Virus record (IMG/VR): IMGVR_UViG_3300046820_004106
Span: 58,088 to 122,087 of that record
Length of the DNA: 64,000 bases
Source of the DNA: a virus
Direction: 5' to 3' (one strand)
Shown here piece after piece: positions 10,682-20,371 of the stretch. How positions within the stretch are numbered: the stretch's first letter is position 1; every line of letters begins with the position of its first letter. The position numbers and the translations under genes are program-made. The notes under the pieces were generated by a model. It made no database searches, was not told the origin of the DNA, and saw only the letters and a program-made list of their open reading frames with translations.

Positions 10682-11923
10682 ATGCCAGATATCGTAAACA
10701 ATGTCATAAATGGAATATATCCAGCATCAGGACACAATATTTTTGTGTGTGAACTTGCTCCATTTAATGAAACAGGTTTATATACACAGCAATTGAAATC
10801 GTTTGGTGGTTTTAGAATTGCAAAAAACACAACTGGATCAAGATCACACCTATGGGATTTATATCTATTAAGCGCAAATATGACCAATCGTGCATCTTTA
10901 GGATATTATTTCACTAAAAGGTTTTCTTCAGACTATAAGCCATTATATTGTTCAAGTTTTACTGATAATGCAGGAGATAATGTTTATCAACCTGTTCAAA
11001 ACTTTTCAGGACTTTCGGTATTAAATCATCCTACATTTACAAATTATCAATATTCTGGAAATTTTTCTTTTAATCCAATACTTTCAACAAATATAAATCA
11101 ACAATACTCAGCAGAAATTATAATGTACAGAGCGTCATTCATACCTCTCTATCCTTTAATTTTTTGTTCCAGTATCCCAACTCATAAATCTTTTGGACCC
11201 GCATTTGTCAGCAACTTTCAAATTAGTGTCGATGGTACTAATCAATTAGGAGATGTTGAAATAAATTGCTCTTTAGTTGGAGGAAGATCTGTCATTTCTC
11301 CAGATAATGTAACTATATATAGACCATTTTTAAATAATAATTATATTCAAATGAAGTCTTTGAATGAGTCAGATAATCAATCTATAACAATAGAATCGAA
11401 TAATTTTCAAGACAAATATAGAGCTATAAATCTTTCTGACTGTGCATTTTATCCTGGATTGTTCACTGGAAACAATGCATTTAGAAATTTTGCAAAAGCA
11501 GTGCAAAGTTCCTACAGTTCAAATAATATGCCAATTCACAAAATTGTAAGTATGTCTTTATCAGTCCAACAATCTGTAGACTTTACATATACATACCCTG
11601 GTTATTCTTATGGAAATAACTTATATGAGTTTTTCGATATTGCTGGACCTAGATTTGCAGCATTAAGCAATAGAAGAGTAACAGGATCATTAAAATTATT
11701 TAGTCCACAAAATTATAGTTTCATTCAAACAAATGCATCAGCTTTGACATTATATTTTGGAAGTGTGTTTTTTTACAGTATGAAAAATGTAGATTGGCAA
11801 CAACCCACTATCACTATAAGTCCTGGAAATGGATTTTTTATTGAATATAATTTCACTGCTAGATTAACTGAATTTACTGCTTTTAATGGCTTGAACAATA
11901 CAAGAGTTTCGGAATTTTTATGA
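10682..11923 (+). CDS. Virion structural protein, beta-rich, tail type
   Basis: This 413-residue protein is rich in Asn, Ser, Phe and Tyr and appears largely beta. Segments such as NQLGDVEINCSLVGG and RRVTGSLKLFSP resemble strands of tail-tube or sheath-type domains and echo the organisation of the 490-residue protein just upstream. It follows the previous stop with no gap and its TGA overlaps the ATG of the next gene. That TGA is a genuine terminator here, which matters for judging another TGA at 40693. The specific tail role is inferred. Confidence 0.72.
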   Translation: MPDIVNNVINGIYPASGHNIFVCELAPFNETGLYTQQLKSFGGFRIAKNTTGSRSHLWDLYLLSANMTNRASLGYYFTKRFSSDYKPLYCSSFTDNAGDNVYQPVQNFSGLSVLNHPTFTNYQYSGNFSFNPILSTNINQQYSAEIIMYRASFIPLYPLIFCSSIPTHKSFGPAFVSNFQISVDGTNQLGDVEINCSLVGGRSVISPDNVTIYRPFLNNNYIQMKSLNESDNQSITIESNNFQDKYRAINLSDCAFYPGLFTGNNAFRNFAKAVQSSYSSNNMPIHKIVSMSLSVQQSVDFTYTYPGYSYGNNLYEFFDIAGPRFAALSNRRVTGSLKLFSPQNYSFIQTNASALTLYFGSVFFYSMKNVDWQQPTITISPGNGFFIEYNFTARLTEFTAFNGLNNTRVSEFL

Positions 11924-12507
11924 TGCAAGAATTTATTGAATTTTACGAAAGAAACAAATCTAACAAAGTACATATTATCGATATTGACAGTGTGAAGTTT
12001 ATTGTGCGAGAAATTACTTGGAAAGAGGGGCTTTTGATCGATGCTAAATCATTTAGAAAGAAAGATAATATTGTTTATCAAAATTCTGAATTTGAAAAAA
12101 GAGAAATCTTAAGTTTAGCTATATTAAGAGCATATGACTCATCCACAAATACAGATTATATGCCTAAATTTGAAATTTCATTATTGGAAAAGTTAGACTA
12201 TACAATAATAGAAAAGTTGTGGGTTGAATATCAAAATTATCTCTATCTAAATGCTGATGAAGCTAATTTTTATTATATTGCTACAAAAAAATATTACAAT
12301 CCAAACGATACAGAAACTTATCCCGTGCCACCTCTAATTGTTGAAATTGATTATATGACACGAGGATTAGTTTCTATGAGCAAAGAAGAATTTTCAAATT
12401 TGAGTATGAAAGAGTTTGAAACAATACAATTAATTTTAGCTACTAAGAATGAGGCTAAACCTGAATCTGCAGCTGATTTAGATATTGATTTAGAGAGAGA
12501 ATTTTAA
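11920..12507 (+). CDS. Possible tail assembly chaperone-like protein
   Basis: This 195-residue acidic protein begins MMQEFIEFYERN and contains VKFIVREITWKEGLLID (about residues 24-40), a layout seen in small proteins placed after tail-tube genes that chaperone tape-measure assembly. The rest is helical and ends in a strongly acidic tail (DLDIDLEREF). It overlaps the preceding gene by 4 bases. No tape-measure gene follows: the strand switches and this gene overlaps the convergent glycosyltransferase gene by 18 bases. No slippery frameshift site was identified. The chaperone call rests on position and size and is weak. Confidence 0.66.
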   Translation: MMQEFIEFYERNKSNKVHIIDIDSVKFIVREITWKEGLLIDAKSFRKKDNIVYQNSEFEKREILSLAILRAYDSSTNTDYMPKFEISLLEKLDYTIIEKLWVEYQNYLYLNADEANFYYIATKKYYNPNDTETYPVPPLIVEIDYMTRGLVSMSKEEFSNLSMKEFETIQLILATKNEAKPESAADLDIDLEREF

Positions 12508-13290
12508 GGTTTCTGATTCTTTCTTTATAAAATGATGAGCTAATTCAGTTCTATCCCATTGATGAAAAATACAATATGGTTCACCCTCTTTATTAGTAAC
12601 ATACTTTCCATCAAAATAAACTTCAACATTATCTCTCTTTATAGCTTCGCCTGTGCAAGCAAAAGTATCTTTGTATGGATGACAAAGCATATTTTTCGGA
12701 TTCTGCTTAAGAAATTGACTTAAGTATCCTAAAAACTGCTGATCCACAATGTTGAATTGAGTCAATCTGTTTGTATTCGAATACATCATTAAACAATGAT
12801 TTATTACGTGTTCTATCTTTCCACCAAATATTCCACCATTAATTACAAACTCATCTTCATATGGTGTGTTGTGAAATCTTAAAACTTTTCTTAGAGATTG
12901 TGACCACCAAAGATTACACTCGTTTTCTATTATTTTCATACCCTCAAGCGAATAAAACATATTGATTTCAGGATTTGATTCAAAGAAGACAAATGGATCT
13001 TTCTGAATTACAACATCACGCAGATCAGAATGCATAACATATTTGTAACTATCTATGTTTTCATTTAGCCATTTATATAAAATATAATAACCAGTCAACA
13101 TACTTTCATTATGAGGAATTATTTTATCAAAGTATCTGGACAACTTCTTTATATTATATTGGCTCACGCTATTTACAAAAATAACTTTTTCAAATGAATC
13201 AAATTTTGCAAGTGAATTTAAGAAAATATCTCCTTCAATAGAATCAATGCATTTATCTCCAATTGATATATTAACTAATAAATTTTTCAT
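12490..13290 (-). CDS. Putative GT-A type glycosyltransferase
   Basis: The 266-residue protein has features of GT-A glycosyltransferases: an N-terminal Rossmann-like half with VMHSDLRDVVIQKDPF (about residues 90-105), where the SD-x-RD acidic pair resembles a DxD metal and nucleotide-sugar site, then a central FVINGGIFGGK acceptor-loop motif and a C-terminal CIFHQWDRT segment. This pattern occurs in uncharacterised glycosyltransferases of plants and bacteria. It is the last gene of the glycan cluster and overlaps the epimerase gene by 20 bases. It may transfer the sugar made by the upstream enzymes to a virion or host-surface acceptor. Donor and acceptor are unknown. Confidence 0.78.
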   Translation of the reverse strand: MKNLLVNISIGDKCIDSIEGDIFLNSLAKFDSFEKVIFVNSVSQYNIKKLSRYFDKIIPHNESMLTGYYILYKWLNENIDSYKYVMHSDLRDVVIQKDPFVFFESNPEINMFYSLEGMKIIENECNLWWSQSLRKVLRFHNTPYEDEFVINGGIFGGKIEHVINHCLMMYSNTNRLTQFNIVDQQFLGYLSQFLKQNPKNMLCHPYKDTFACTGEAIKRDNVEVYFDGKYVTNKEGEPYCIFHQWDRTELAHHFIKKESETLKFSL

Positions 13291-14077
13291 TATTTTTATT
13301 CCTTAATTTTTTGTACGTTTCTGTTATACCAATTTGTAATCCTGATAAATTTACATCTATTGAATCTAAATTGTAATCACCAATATAACTCTGCCCAATC
13401 CCTTGAGTTTGTAATTCAACTTTCACACTATAGTCATTTAATTCATTTATCATACAAGCAATATCATTAAGTTTGAACTTTTCTTTATATGTAAAATTTA
13501 TTGATTTTGGACAATTTTCATTATCAATATAAAAATTAATAATATTTAAAAAATCATTCATATAAAAAAAATCCATGTACTTGTCTTGGTGAATTACAAT
13601 CTTAGAATTTTCGATATATCTTAAAATATTTGATTTTATAAATCTAGAATCTAACTCGTCATAATTAAAAAGAGCAAAAATATTAAGATTATAAAAATTT
13701 TCTGTATGCAAAATTGAATTTGCAATAATTTGTTTACTCAAACCGTAAGGTTTATCATTCGAGTAAAATTGAGCACCAGAACCAAAAGTAATAAGTTTTC
13801 TGAAGTGTTTATTTTTAAGTTGATGTAAGTTATAATACATTTTCAAATTATTGTCCATTTCATTATAACTATCAACTCTTAGCCTACTTCCTCCAACCAC
13901 AGCACAATGAATTATAATATCAAAGAACTTGTTCTCAAAATAAGCATTTACTTCAGAAGAAACTGATAAATCAAAATTTTGTCTTGTAACTAATGTAACA
14001 TTATGTAAATGTTTTAAAAAATTATAAATATTTCGAGCTACAAATCCATTACCGCCAGTTATTAATATAGATTTCAT
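13271..14077 (-). CDS. NAD-dependent sugar epimerase/dehydratase (extended SDR-like)
   Basis: This 268-residue protein begins ILITGGNGFVARNIYNFL, a GxxGxxA/G dinucleotide-binding motif, and has a Ser/Tyr/Lys set (FGSGAQFYSND ... PYGLSKQ, a YxxxK) like nucleotide-sugar epimerases such as GDP-fucose synthase. It is shorter than the usual 310-330 residues, so part of the C-terminal substrate domain is reduced. The region is very AT-rich. It lies between the kinase and glycosyltransferase genes of the cluster, overlapping the latter. It likely epimerises or reduces an activated sugar; the substrate cannot be read from the sequence. Confidence 0.8.
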   Translation of the reverse strand: MKSILITGGNGFVARNIYNFLKHLHNVTLVTRQNFDLSVSSEVNAYFENKFFDIIIHCAVVGGSRLRVDSYNEMDNNLKMYYNLHQLKNKHFRKLITFGSGAQFYSNDKPYGLSKQIIANSILHTENFYNLNIFALFNYDELDSRFIKSNILRYIENSKIVIHQDKYMDFFYMNDFLNIINFYIDNENCPKSINFTYKEKFKLNDIACMINELNDYSVKVELQTQGIGQSYIGDYNLDSIDVNLSGLQIGITETYKKLRNKNNEKFIS

Positions 14078-14089
14078 AATAATTTTATC

Positions 14090-15031
14090 TCAATAATCCA
14101 AATCTATAAGTTTCTTCATACCAAGATGAGTTTCTGGAATGTCACTTGATACAAGTGTTGCCGTTATATTAGTTTTTTGCTTGACATATTCTAAAATAAC
14201 TGGAATTTTTTTTGCAATTCCTCCAGATAAGTATATTTTATCTATTTCAGAAAAATCTATCTCACAAATATATTGATCAATGTAAGCCTTAAGTAATGAA
14301 CTTAAAAAGTTTATTTTTGTAAGGTTAAATTCATTGATATTTTTTATAAAACCAAAATTATCAAAGTTTCTTGATTGCTCAAAAATATTTATATTAAAAA
14401 TTAAAGATGAGTTGTTAATATCTTGCAATGAAACTGATTGTAACTCTTTGAAAAAATCTTTACCAAAACACTTAAAAAATCTTTCAAAAGCTAAAAACAT
14501 TCTGCCACTTGGGAAAAATGAAATAATTTTATTTTTATAAATTATTTGTGATCCAGTTCCAAGATTTATGAGAATTGATTTTTCATCTAATTCAACTGAT
14601 CTTTTTACGCAATCAGTATCTCCTAAACAACTTAAAAATACTTTATTATAAAAAACTCCCAATTTTTTTAAATTAAATATATTGCTTTTTGAATCATGAT
14701 CATTGTGCAAATGATAATTTTTTTGTTCTTTGAATAAACACCCTACTACACTCTCTTTCTTGTAATCAGAATTTGGGTTTAGTGCTTTCCAACTTACATA
14801 CTCATTGTTTTCAAATGATCCATTCTTGATTGAACAAGAAACTACCACATCATAATAATTATAAGAATTCATAATTTCAATCAAGCAAGTTTCAATTTCA
14901 GTGCAAGTTATTTTATTTTTTTCGCTCAATGGAGAATTATATTCTTTATAATCGGTAAAGACATTTAGTTCTTTATTGTAAATACTAGATTTTATAAAGG
15001 ATGCTCCAAAGTCAATAAGTAAAAATTTCAA
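14090..15031 (-). CDS. FGGY-family sugar kinase-like protein
   Basis: This 313-residue protein has the ASKHA nucleotide-binding pattern: an N-terminal LLIDFGASFIKSSIY phosphate-1 loop, a central INLGTGSQ phosphate-2 motif, PSGRMFLAFERF, and a C-terminal YLSGGIAKKIPVI adenosine motif. The order fits FGGY carbohydrate kinases, especially short sedoheptulose- or xylulose-kinase-like forms, though full FGGY kinases exceed 450 residues. Its start overlaps the sugar-phosphate cyclase gene by 20 bases. A natural inference is that it phosphorylates the sugar, or the cyclitol product, handled by that cyclase. The substrate is not determined. Confidence 0.8.
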   Translation of the reverse strand: MKFLLIDFGASFIKSSIYNKELNVFTDYKEYNSPLSEKNKITCTEIETCLIEIMNSYNYYDVVVSCSIKNGSFENNEYVSWKALNPNSDYKKESVVGCLFKEQKNYHLHNDHDSKSNIFNLKKLGVFYNKVFLSCLGDTDCVKRSVELDEKSILINLGTGSQIIYKNKIISFFPSGRMFLAFERFFKCFGKDFFKELQSVSLQDINNSSLIFNINIFEQSRNFDNFGFIKNINEFNLTKINFLSSLLKAYIDQYICEIDFSEIDKIYLSGGIAKKIPVILEYVKQKTNITATLVSSDIPETHLGMKKLIDLDY

Positions 15032-16031
15032 TTACTCTTTCCTCTAGTTTTTCATCAATGTCTGTTGGTAAAAATAATGATATACCTGGCTTTGGACTAT
15101 TAACAAAGTAAATTTTGTTATTGAAAACTTTTTTATCTGATACTATTCTATTGTAAATTTCCAATGGATTTAGATTTACAATTTTATCAATATCAACATT
15201 TTTCTTAACTATCTTGTCAATCTTTTGGTTATTATCAAATAGTCTGTTTATAATATAAATTCCTAATAAAACAGCTTCTCCGTGTAAAATCTCATAATTT
15301 GTCATTGATTCTATAATGTGACCAAAAGTATGCCCGTAATTTAGTACTTTTCTAATATTTTGCTCAAATTCGTCAACTTCGATAATACTTTTTTTAATAA
15401 TCAAGGAACTTTTGATTTTATCTTTCAAGGAAAAATTTTCAAAATTATCTACAAAAAAATCTCCACCAGTTATAAATAACTTTATAACTTCTCCAAATCC
15501 AGAATAAAGTTCTTTTTCAGGTAAAGATTGTAAAAAATTTGTGTCTATAACTACTTTTTTAGGAGATGAAAAAAGAGCAATTTGATTCTTAAAATCCCCA
15601 TAATTTAACGCTGTTTTTCCTCCAATACAACTATCACATTGAGACAACATTGTAGTTGGATAATAAACCCAGTCAATGCCTCTCTTGTAAATTTTTGCAG
15701 TAAACGCACAAAGATCTTGAATTACACCACCACCAATAACGTGCAAGATGTCTGATTTTGAGAATTTTCTATTCAACAAAAAGTCACAAATTTCCAAACT
15801 TTTGTATGGCGTTTTTATATCTTCTGTGGGATCTATCAAAAACATATTTGAACTTGTTATGCCATAGATGTCTGAAATATTTTTATCAATAATCAAAAAA
15901 TCATTTCTATTGATTTTTGGCATTTTGTCAAAAGTCACATCATAAGGACTAGGATGAGATTGAATCCAAAAATTATCATCTATTTCACTATTGACATTAA
16001 AAGAAAGATTATCTACAAAAAAATTATGCAT
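15012..16031 (-). CDS. Sugar-phosphate cyclase, 3-dehydroquinate synthase family
   Basis: The 339-residue protein carries the diagnostic NAD-binding and active-site blocks of the family: GGGVIQDLCAFTAKIYKRG, then YPTTMLSQCDSCIGGKT, GFGEVIK, LNYGHTFGH and LHGEAVLLG. The metal ligands Glu (GFGEVIK) and two His (GHTFGH, LHGEA) are all present, so it should be active. The family includes 3-dehydroquinate synthase (AroB) and cyclases of sedoheptulose 7-phosphate that make C7 cyclitols. Its place beside a sugar kinase in a glycan cluster, away from any shikimate gene, favours a cyclitol or specialised sugar role over aromatic synthesis. That choice is inference. Confidence 0.87.
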   Translation of the reverse strand: MHNFFVDNLSFNVNSEIDDNFWIQSHPSPYDVTFDKMPKINRNDFLIIDKNISDIYGITSSNMFLIDPTEDIKTPYKSLEICDFLLNRKFSKSDILHVIGGGVIQDLCAFTAKIYKRGIDWVYYPTTMLSQCDSCIGGKTALNYGDFKNQIALFSSPKKVVIDTNFLQSLPEKELYSGFGEVIKLFITGGDFFVDNFENFSLKDKIKSSLIIKKSIIEVDEFEQNIRKVLNYGHTFGHIIESMTNYEILHGEAVLLGIYIINRLFDNNQKIDKIVKKNVDIDKIVNLNPLEIYNRIVSDKKVFNNKIYFVNSPKPGISLFLPTDIDEKLEERVIEIFTY

Positions 16032-16651
16032 TATGGTAACAAGCAGCTATATCCACCATCAATTATTAAATTTTGTCCAGTTATAGCATTATTAGATTTA
16101 ATAAGGTACAAGCACATTTTAGCAATTTCATCAACGTCTGTCAATCCTAGTGGAATTATGTTTTCTAGTTCTTGAATTCTTTTTTTGGAATTATTTTTTC
16201 TTGTCAATTTAGTGTCAACAAATCCAGGAGAAATCATATTTACTTTAATTTTTTTTGGTGATAATTCAAGAGCTAACGTTTTAACAGACGCAATTAAAGC
16301 GTGTTTCGAAAAAGCATACATAATCCTTTCTGGCTTCACTAATGTAGCGTAAAGTGAACCTATTGCAATTATATTTGAATTATTGTTAAATTGAATTTTA
16401 TTGCAAAGTTTAATAAAACTTATGGTGTTGATTTGTAATAGTTCATCAAATTTTTTATAATCTATATCATTAAAATTACAAATATCATTAATGCCAGCAC
16501 AATGTATAAATCCATCAACATCATTTATTGTTAAGTCAAATTCATTAGAAAGATCTAACTTTAATTTGATTACTTCTATATCATTGCTTTCTAAAAGATC
16601 GCATATTTTTCGTCCAATTCCCCCAGTTGATCCTGTAATAACTACTTTCAT
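16031..16651 (-). CDS. Short-chain dehydrogenase/reductase
   Basis: This 206-residue classical SDR has TGSTGGIGR at the N-terminus (NAD(P) site), a shortened HCAGIND (NAG-like) motif, catalytic Ser in IAIGSLYA, YAFSK (YxxxK) and a PGFVDTKL segment, ending with the usual IDGGYS. It is about 40 residues shorter than most SDRs, mainly by trimming between the first strands. It overlaps both neighbours by one base, in tight translational coupling. Next to a ThDP carboligase it could reduce the keto group that enzyme would introduce, as in branched-sugar pathways, but this is inferred from position. Confidence 0.86.
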   Translation of the reverse strand: MKVVITGSTGGIGRKICDLLESNDIEVIKLKLDLSNEFDLTINDVDGFIHCAGINDICNFNDIDYKKFDELLQINTISFIKLCNKIQFNNNSNIIAIGSLYATLVKPERIMYAFSKHALIASVKTLALELSPKKIKVNMISPGFVDTKLTRKNNSKKRIQELENIIPLGLTDVDEIAKMCLYLIKSNNAITGQNLIIDGGYSCLLP

Positions 16652-18402
16652 TAAAATCCTTCTGTAACAGCCATGTCAGTTAATGATCCAGGAATAATTT
16701 TTCCTTGATCATCAATTCCCTTTGCAATAACTTTGGGTTCGTGTTTTTCATTCGGATGACAAAAAAGCTCAACAATACAAAGTTCTTTTAAGCATATTAT
16801 TTCTTCTAGTTTTTTATTTATTTCTTTATTATTTTTGATTGAAAAATATCTAATATTGAATGATTCAGCAATTTTTTCAAAGTTAGGTAAAGTCACACCA
16901 CTTTCACTACCAGAAGCAAACATTTCTCCATTAAAAAATGATTCTTGAGTCATCTTAATCGATAAATATCCGTCATTGTTTATGATAAAAATTACAATTG
17001 GAAGGTTGTGATGTTTTGCAGTTTGAAGCTCCTGTAAATTCATCATTATACTTCCATCACCCTCGAAACAAATGACTTGTTTTTTACTACCAATACACGC
17101 CCCAATTGAAGCAGGTAATCCATAACCCATACTTGCGCACCCAACATTTGTAAACATTCTTTGATTGTTGTTTAATCTATACATCTGCATCAATACAACA
17201 TGAGCAGTTCCATTTGATGTTACAATTGTTTGATCTCTCAAATGAGACTTAAGCATATAAGTAAAATAATACATACTCATAAAGTTATTCATATTTTCAT
17301 GCTTTGGATAGTAAAAAATTTGAGATAATCTTTTTGAAACAATATGTTCTTGCCAATCAGAAATAGATAATTTTTTGTTGTACTCATCCAAAGATAAAAT
17401 AAAATCTTTAATGTCATTATTTATTTTTAAGTTAACAAAAAAATTATGTTTATTTATTTCATTTTCATCAATATCAATAATAATTTTTTTCGATTCTGGT
17501 GAAAATCTCATTACATCGTAACCAGTCATTTTCACGGGACATCTTGAGCCAATAATTATTATCAAATCAGCTTCTTGAACTATTTGATTTGAAGTAATTT
17601 GTCCTAAAATACCTATTCTTCCAGCATAATATTTGTAATCATTGTCAATTACATCAACTCCTGAGTGTGGACCAGTCACTACAGGAATTTCAATTTTCTT
17701 TACCCATTCGTTAAAAATGTTATATGAATTTGACAGCCTAATTCCATTTCCAGCTATTATAAGTGGTTTCTTAGACTGCTCAAGCAATTTGATGAAATTA
17801 AATATTTTATTTTTATCATTTTCTTTATTCGAAATTATCTCATCACTTATTTGATTTTCTTTGCTTGGTTTCTTTTCATCAATAAAAGAAGCTTGGATGT
17901 CCAAAGGGATATCAACCCAAACAGGACCAGGTCTGCCAGAAATTGCAATATTGTAAGCTTTTTCTAATTCAAATACAATATTTTCTGCCTTAGTGATAGT
18001 TACAGAATATTTAGTGCAATTCTTTATAGTTTGAACAATATCAAATTCTTGATCTCCAATTTGTCTACATCCAGTTCCACGAGACAATTGGTTGCTTGGA
18101 ACTTGACCAGATATAATTATCCCAGGAATACTATCAAGCCATAAACCTAATAATCCAGTTATAGTATTTGTTCCACCGGGCCCAGTAGTAACAATGTTAA
18201 GTGATAAATTTCCAGTTTCTCTCGTGTAACCTTCACTTGCCATCAATGCAGCTTGTTCATGGTGCACACAATAAGTCTTTATTTGACTAGATTTTCTCAA
18301 GGAGTCTATTAAGTGAATACATCCTCCGCCAGAAACCGTAAATGCCGTATTTATATTTTTGTTTTCAAAAAAACTAATTACATAATCCGAAACTTTTATC
18401 AT
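16651..18402 (-). CDS. ThDP-dependent acetolactate synthase-like enzyme
   Basis: The 583-residue protein has the three-domain layout of acetolactate synthase-type ThDP enzymes. The catalytic Glu lies in CVHHEQAALMASEG near residue 50, followed by TTGPGGTNTITG. A middle domain (about 200-330) precedes the ThDP-binding motif EGDGSIMMNLQELQT ... INNDGY. Known relatives in surface-polysaccharide clusters, including YerE, transfer a two-carbon unit from pyruvate to a ketosugar. Here it lies in a cluster that also has a DdhC-like 3-dehydratase, which makes the 3,6-dideoxy-4-ketosugar used by YerE. A branched-sugar role is therefore plausible. A housekeeping branched-chain amino acid role is less likely, as no regulatory subunit is nearby. 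Confidence 0.85.
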   Translation of the reverse strand: MIKVSDYVISFFENKNINTAFTVSGGGCIHLIDSLRKSSQIKTYCVHHEQAALMASEGYTRETGNLSLNIVTTGPGGTNTITGLLGLWLDSIPGIIISGQVPSNQLSRGTGCRQIGDQEFDIVQTIKNCTKYSVTITKAENIVFELEKAYNIAISGRPGPVWVDIPLDIQASFIDEKKPSKENQISDEIISNKENDKNKIFNFIKLLEQSKKPLIIAGNGIRLSNSYNIFNEWVKKIEIPVVTGPHSGVDVIDNDYKYYAGRIGILGQITSNQIVQEADLIIIIGSRCPVKMTGYDVMRFSPESKKIIIDIDENEINKHNFFVNLKINNDIKDFILSLDEYNKKLSISDWQEHIVSKRLSQIFYYPKHENMNNFMSMYYFTYMLKSHLRDQTIVTSNGTAHVVLMQMYRLNNNQRMFTNVGCASMGYGLPASIGACIGSKKQVICFEGDGSIMMNLQELQTAKHHNLPIVIFIINNDGYLSIKMTQESFFNGEMFASGSESGVTLPNFEKIAESFNIRYFSIKNNKEINKKLEEIICLKELCIVELFCHPNEKHEPKVIAKGIDDQGKIIPGSLTDMAVTEGF

Positions 18403-19472
18403 TGAATGTCTCTCGATGTTAAAGGAGAATTTTTTTTCAAACTTTTATTCAAAATATAATAACTGTTACTAAACTCTCTTGATGTAATTTGATTAATTTC
18501 TTTCAAATAAGGAATTGCAGGATAAACATCATCTATTGTAATTTTATGACCTTCAGGAAGATCTTTATTCAAATATAGGCCTCTATATAATGAAAAAAGA
18601 TACTTCGCTTCATCATCATCAATAATTCTACGTTTATTTTCAAAACCACCACACATCAACTCTGCTCTAAGGAAAGCTTTAAACCAGATGTCAATTTGAT
18701 CAGGTAATGAACAATATTTACTTACACTTTTTTGCTCATGACCATCGGGATATGGAATGTCAATGTGACGTTCCCAAGTTCTTGCACCTTTAGCATAAGA
18801 AATGTGCATTGATGCTTCCCAATCATGATATTCATGAGTTGAAAATCCAATTATATTTCTAGGATATTTATTTCTTAAGTAGTCAATTTGATTTAATTCT
18901 AAATCAAAATCTTCTGTAGGATATTTTGATACACAATGATTTATAGCTAGAGGAATATTTCTATTTTTGAAAAATCTAACAACATCATCAATCTGTTTTT
19001 CATTTGCACCGCCCGTAGATATAATTACTGGCTTTTCTGTTTGTGCTATTTTATTCAATAAAATCCAATCATTAATATCTGAACTTGCAACTTTGATTAT
19101 TTCAATGCCTAATTGTACGCACCAATCAACTGATTTTTCATCAAATGGAGTTGCCATAGGAATGCAACCTAAATTTTTTATGTAACCTACCATCACCCTT
19201 AGATCTTCATATGAAAGTTTTGTTCTTAAGGTTTTTTGGATATATCTATCCTTTTTTTCTAATGATGATAAATCTTCATTTTGTCGATTGATAAATGAAT
19301 CAGGATGAATGAAACTGTCAACATCTCTAAATTGTAATTTTATAGCTGCTCTTACTTTATTTTTGACAACGACAAAGGCAAAGTCTTTGATAATTTGCTT
19401 GCCTCTTTCAAGGCTTCCCCAATGATTATTAGCAAGCTCCAAAACAAATAAATTATTAAAAATTTCGTTCAT
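18399..19472 (-). CDS. NeuB-like sialic acid synthase family protein
   Basis: The 357-residue protein matches the N-acetylneuraminate synthase family, which condenses phosphoenolpyruvate with a sugar aldehyde to make nonulosonic acids. Visible blocks are ELANNHWGS near the N-terminus, AIKLQFRD, MATPFDEKSVDW, IIKVASSD, PVIISTGGA, NHCVSKYPT and IIGFSTHE in the TIM barrel. A C-terminal antifreeze/SAF-like domain ends with SLKKNSPLTSRDIQ. It overlaps the ThDP gene by 4 bases. No CMP-sialic acid synthetase or NeuC-type epimerase is in the window, so the pathway is incomplete here; a non-sialic product is possible. Confidence 0.88.
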   Translation of the reverse strand: MNEIFNNLFVLELANNHWGSLERGKQIIKDFAFVVVKNKVRAAIKLQFRDVDSFIHPDSFINRQNEDLSSLEKKDRYIQKTLRTKLSYEDLRVMVGYIKNLGCIPMATPFDEKSVDWCVQLGIEIIKVASSDINDWILLNKIAQTEKPVIISTGGANEKQIDDVVRFFKNRNIPLAINHCVSKYPTEDFDLELNQIDYLRNKYPRNIIGFSTHEYHDWEASMHISYAKGARTWERHIDIPYPDGHEQKSVSKYCSLPDQIDIWFKAFLRAELMCGGFENKRRIIDDDEAKYLFSLYRGLYLNKDLPEGHKITIDDVYPAIPYLKEINQITSREFSNSYYILNKSLKKNSPLTSRDIQ

Positions 19473-19474
19473 AA

Positions 19475-20371
19475 TTAGTTTTTCTCAAAAATAAATTCTA
19501 GTAAAGGCATATCAAGACCAGATTGTACAATTCTTTTATGATTATATCCATATTTAGCTAAATGCTTAATACAAATATCATCACAAAATTTACCATCAAC
19601 GATGTGAGTTTCTACGATAATTTTTGGATTGAACTTTGAAAAAAAATCATCATCTTCAAATATGCAAGATTCAGCTCCCTCAATGTCACACTTAATAAAA
19701 TCAACTTTTTGCAAATTGTATTTTTTGCAAATATCATTCAGTGTATAACAGTCTACAGTTTTAATTCTACCTCTTTGTCCAACAATTGAAACTGCTGAAG
19801 AACCCATACTTTCCTCAGTTGAAAACTCCAAATCTCCACTATAATTCCAAACAGCGGCATTCAAACATTCAATATTTGCATTTTCTTTAAGTTTATTTAC
19901 ATTTTTCAACAAACAAGAAAAATTCAATTCATCAGCTTCTACAGCGATTACTTTTCCATTATTTCCAACTTTTTGTGCAAATAATATTGAAGTTAATCCA
20001 GAATATGCCCCCAAATCTAATACTACATCTCCACTGTCTAAATTTGCATAATCTAAATATTGAGAAGCTGTTTCATAAGTCTCAGCTAAACTTGGGCAAT
20101 ACAGATCAAATAAATCAAAACCTATTACTTTGTGTTCTTTTGGATAGGAAAAATCTACAACAAAATTTCCATCAATTAGTTCACTCTCTACAGCGTCAAA
20201 ATGAATTTCAAAAAATCTCATTAAAGTTTTTATATAAATTTTATGAGAAAAAGAAATTTTTATAATTTTATTATTTTTTTGAATATAGTAGAAATTTTCA
20301 TCATTATATAATTTAATTTTATTTTCTAAAATCAAATCATCTATAGTCTTTACAACTGGCTGAATATTCAT
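19475..20371 (-). CDS. FkbM-family methyltransferase
   Basis: The protein has a class I SAM-binding core: VLDLGAYSGLTSILFA (motif I), IAVEADELNFSCL, IECLNAAVW and the FkbM signature VDFIKCDIEGAESCIF, ending with PKIIVETHI. These enzymes O-methylate sugars or related small molecules. I chose the ATG at 20371 because an AAGGA ribosome site lies about 11 bases ahead; a longer reading from a TTG at 20431 overlaps the upstream gene and adds 20 residues. It sits between the RmlB-like and NeuB-like genes and probably caps a sugar of the glycan made by this cluster. Confidence 0.86.
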   Translation of the reverse strand: MNIQPVVKTIDDLILENKIKLYNDENFYYIQKNNKIIKISFSHKIYIKTLMRFFEIHFDAVESELIDGNFVVDFSYPKEHKVIGFDLFDLYCPSLAETYETASQYLDYANLDSGDVVLDLGAYSGLTSILFAQKVGNNGKVIAVEADELNFSCLLKNVNKLKENANIECLNAAVWNYSGDLEFSTEESMGSSAVSIVGQRGRIKTVDCYTLNDICKKYNLQKVDFIKCDIEGAESCIFEDDDFFSKFNPKIIVETHIVDGKFCDDICIKHLAKYGYNHKRIVQSGLDMPLLEFIFEKN

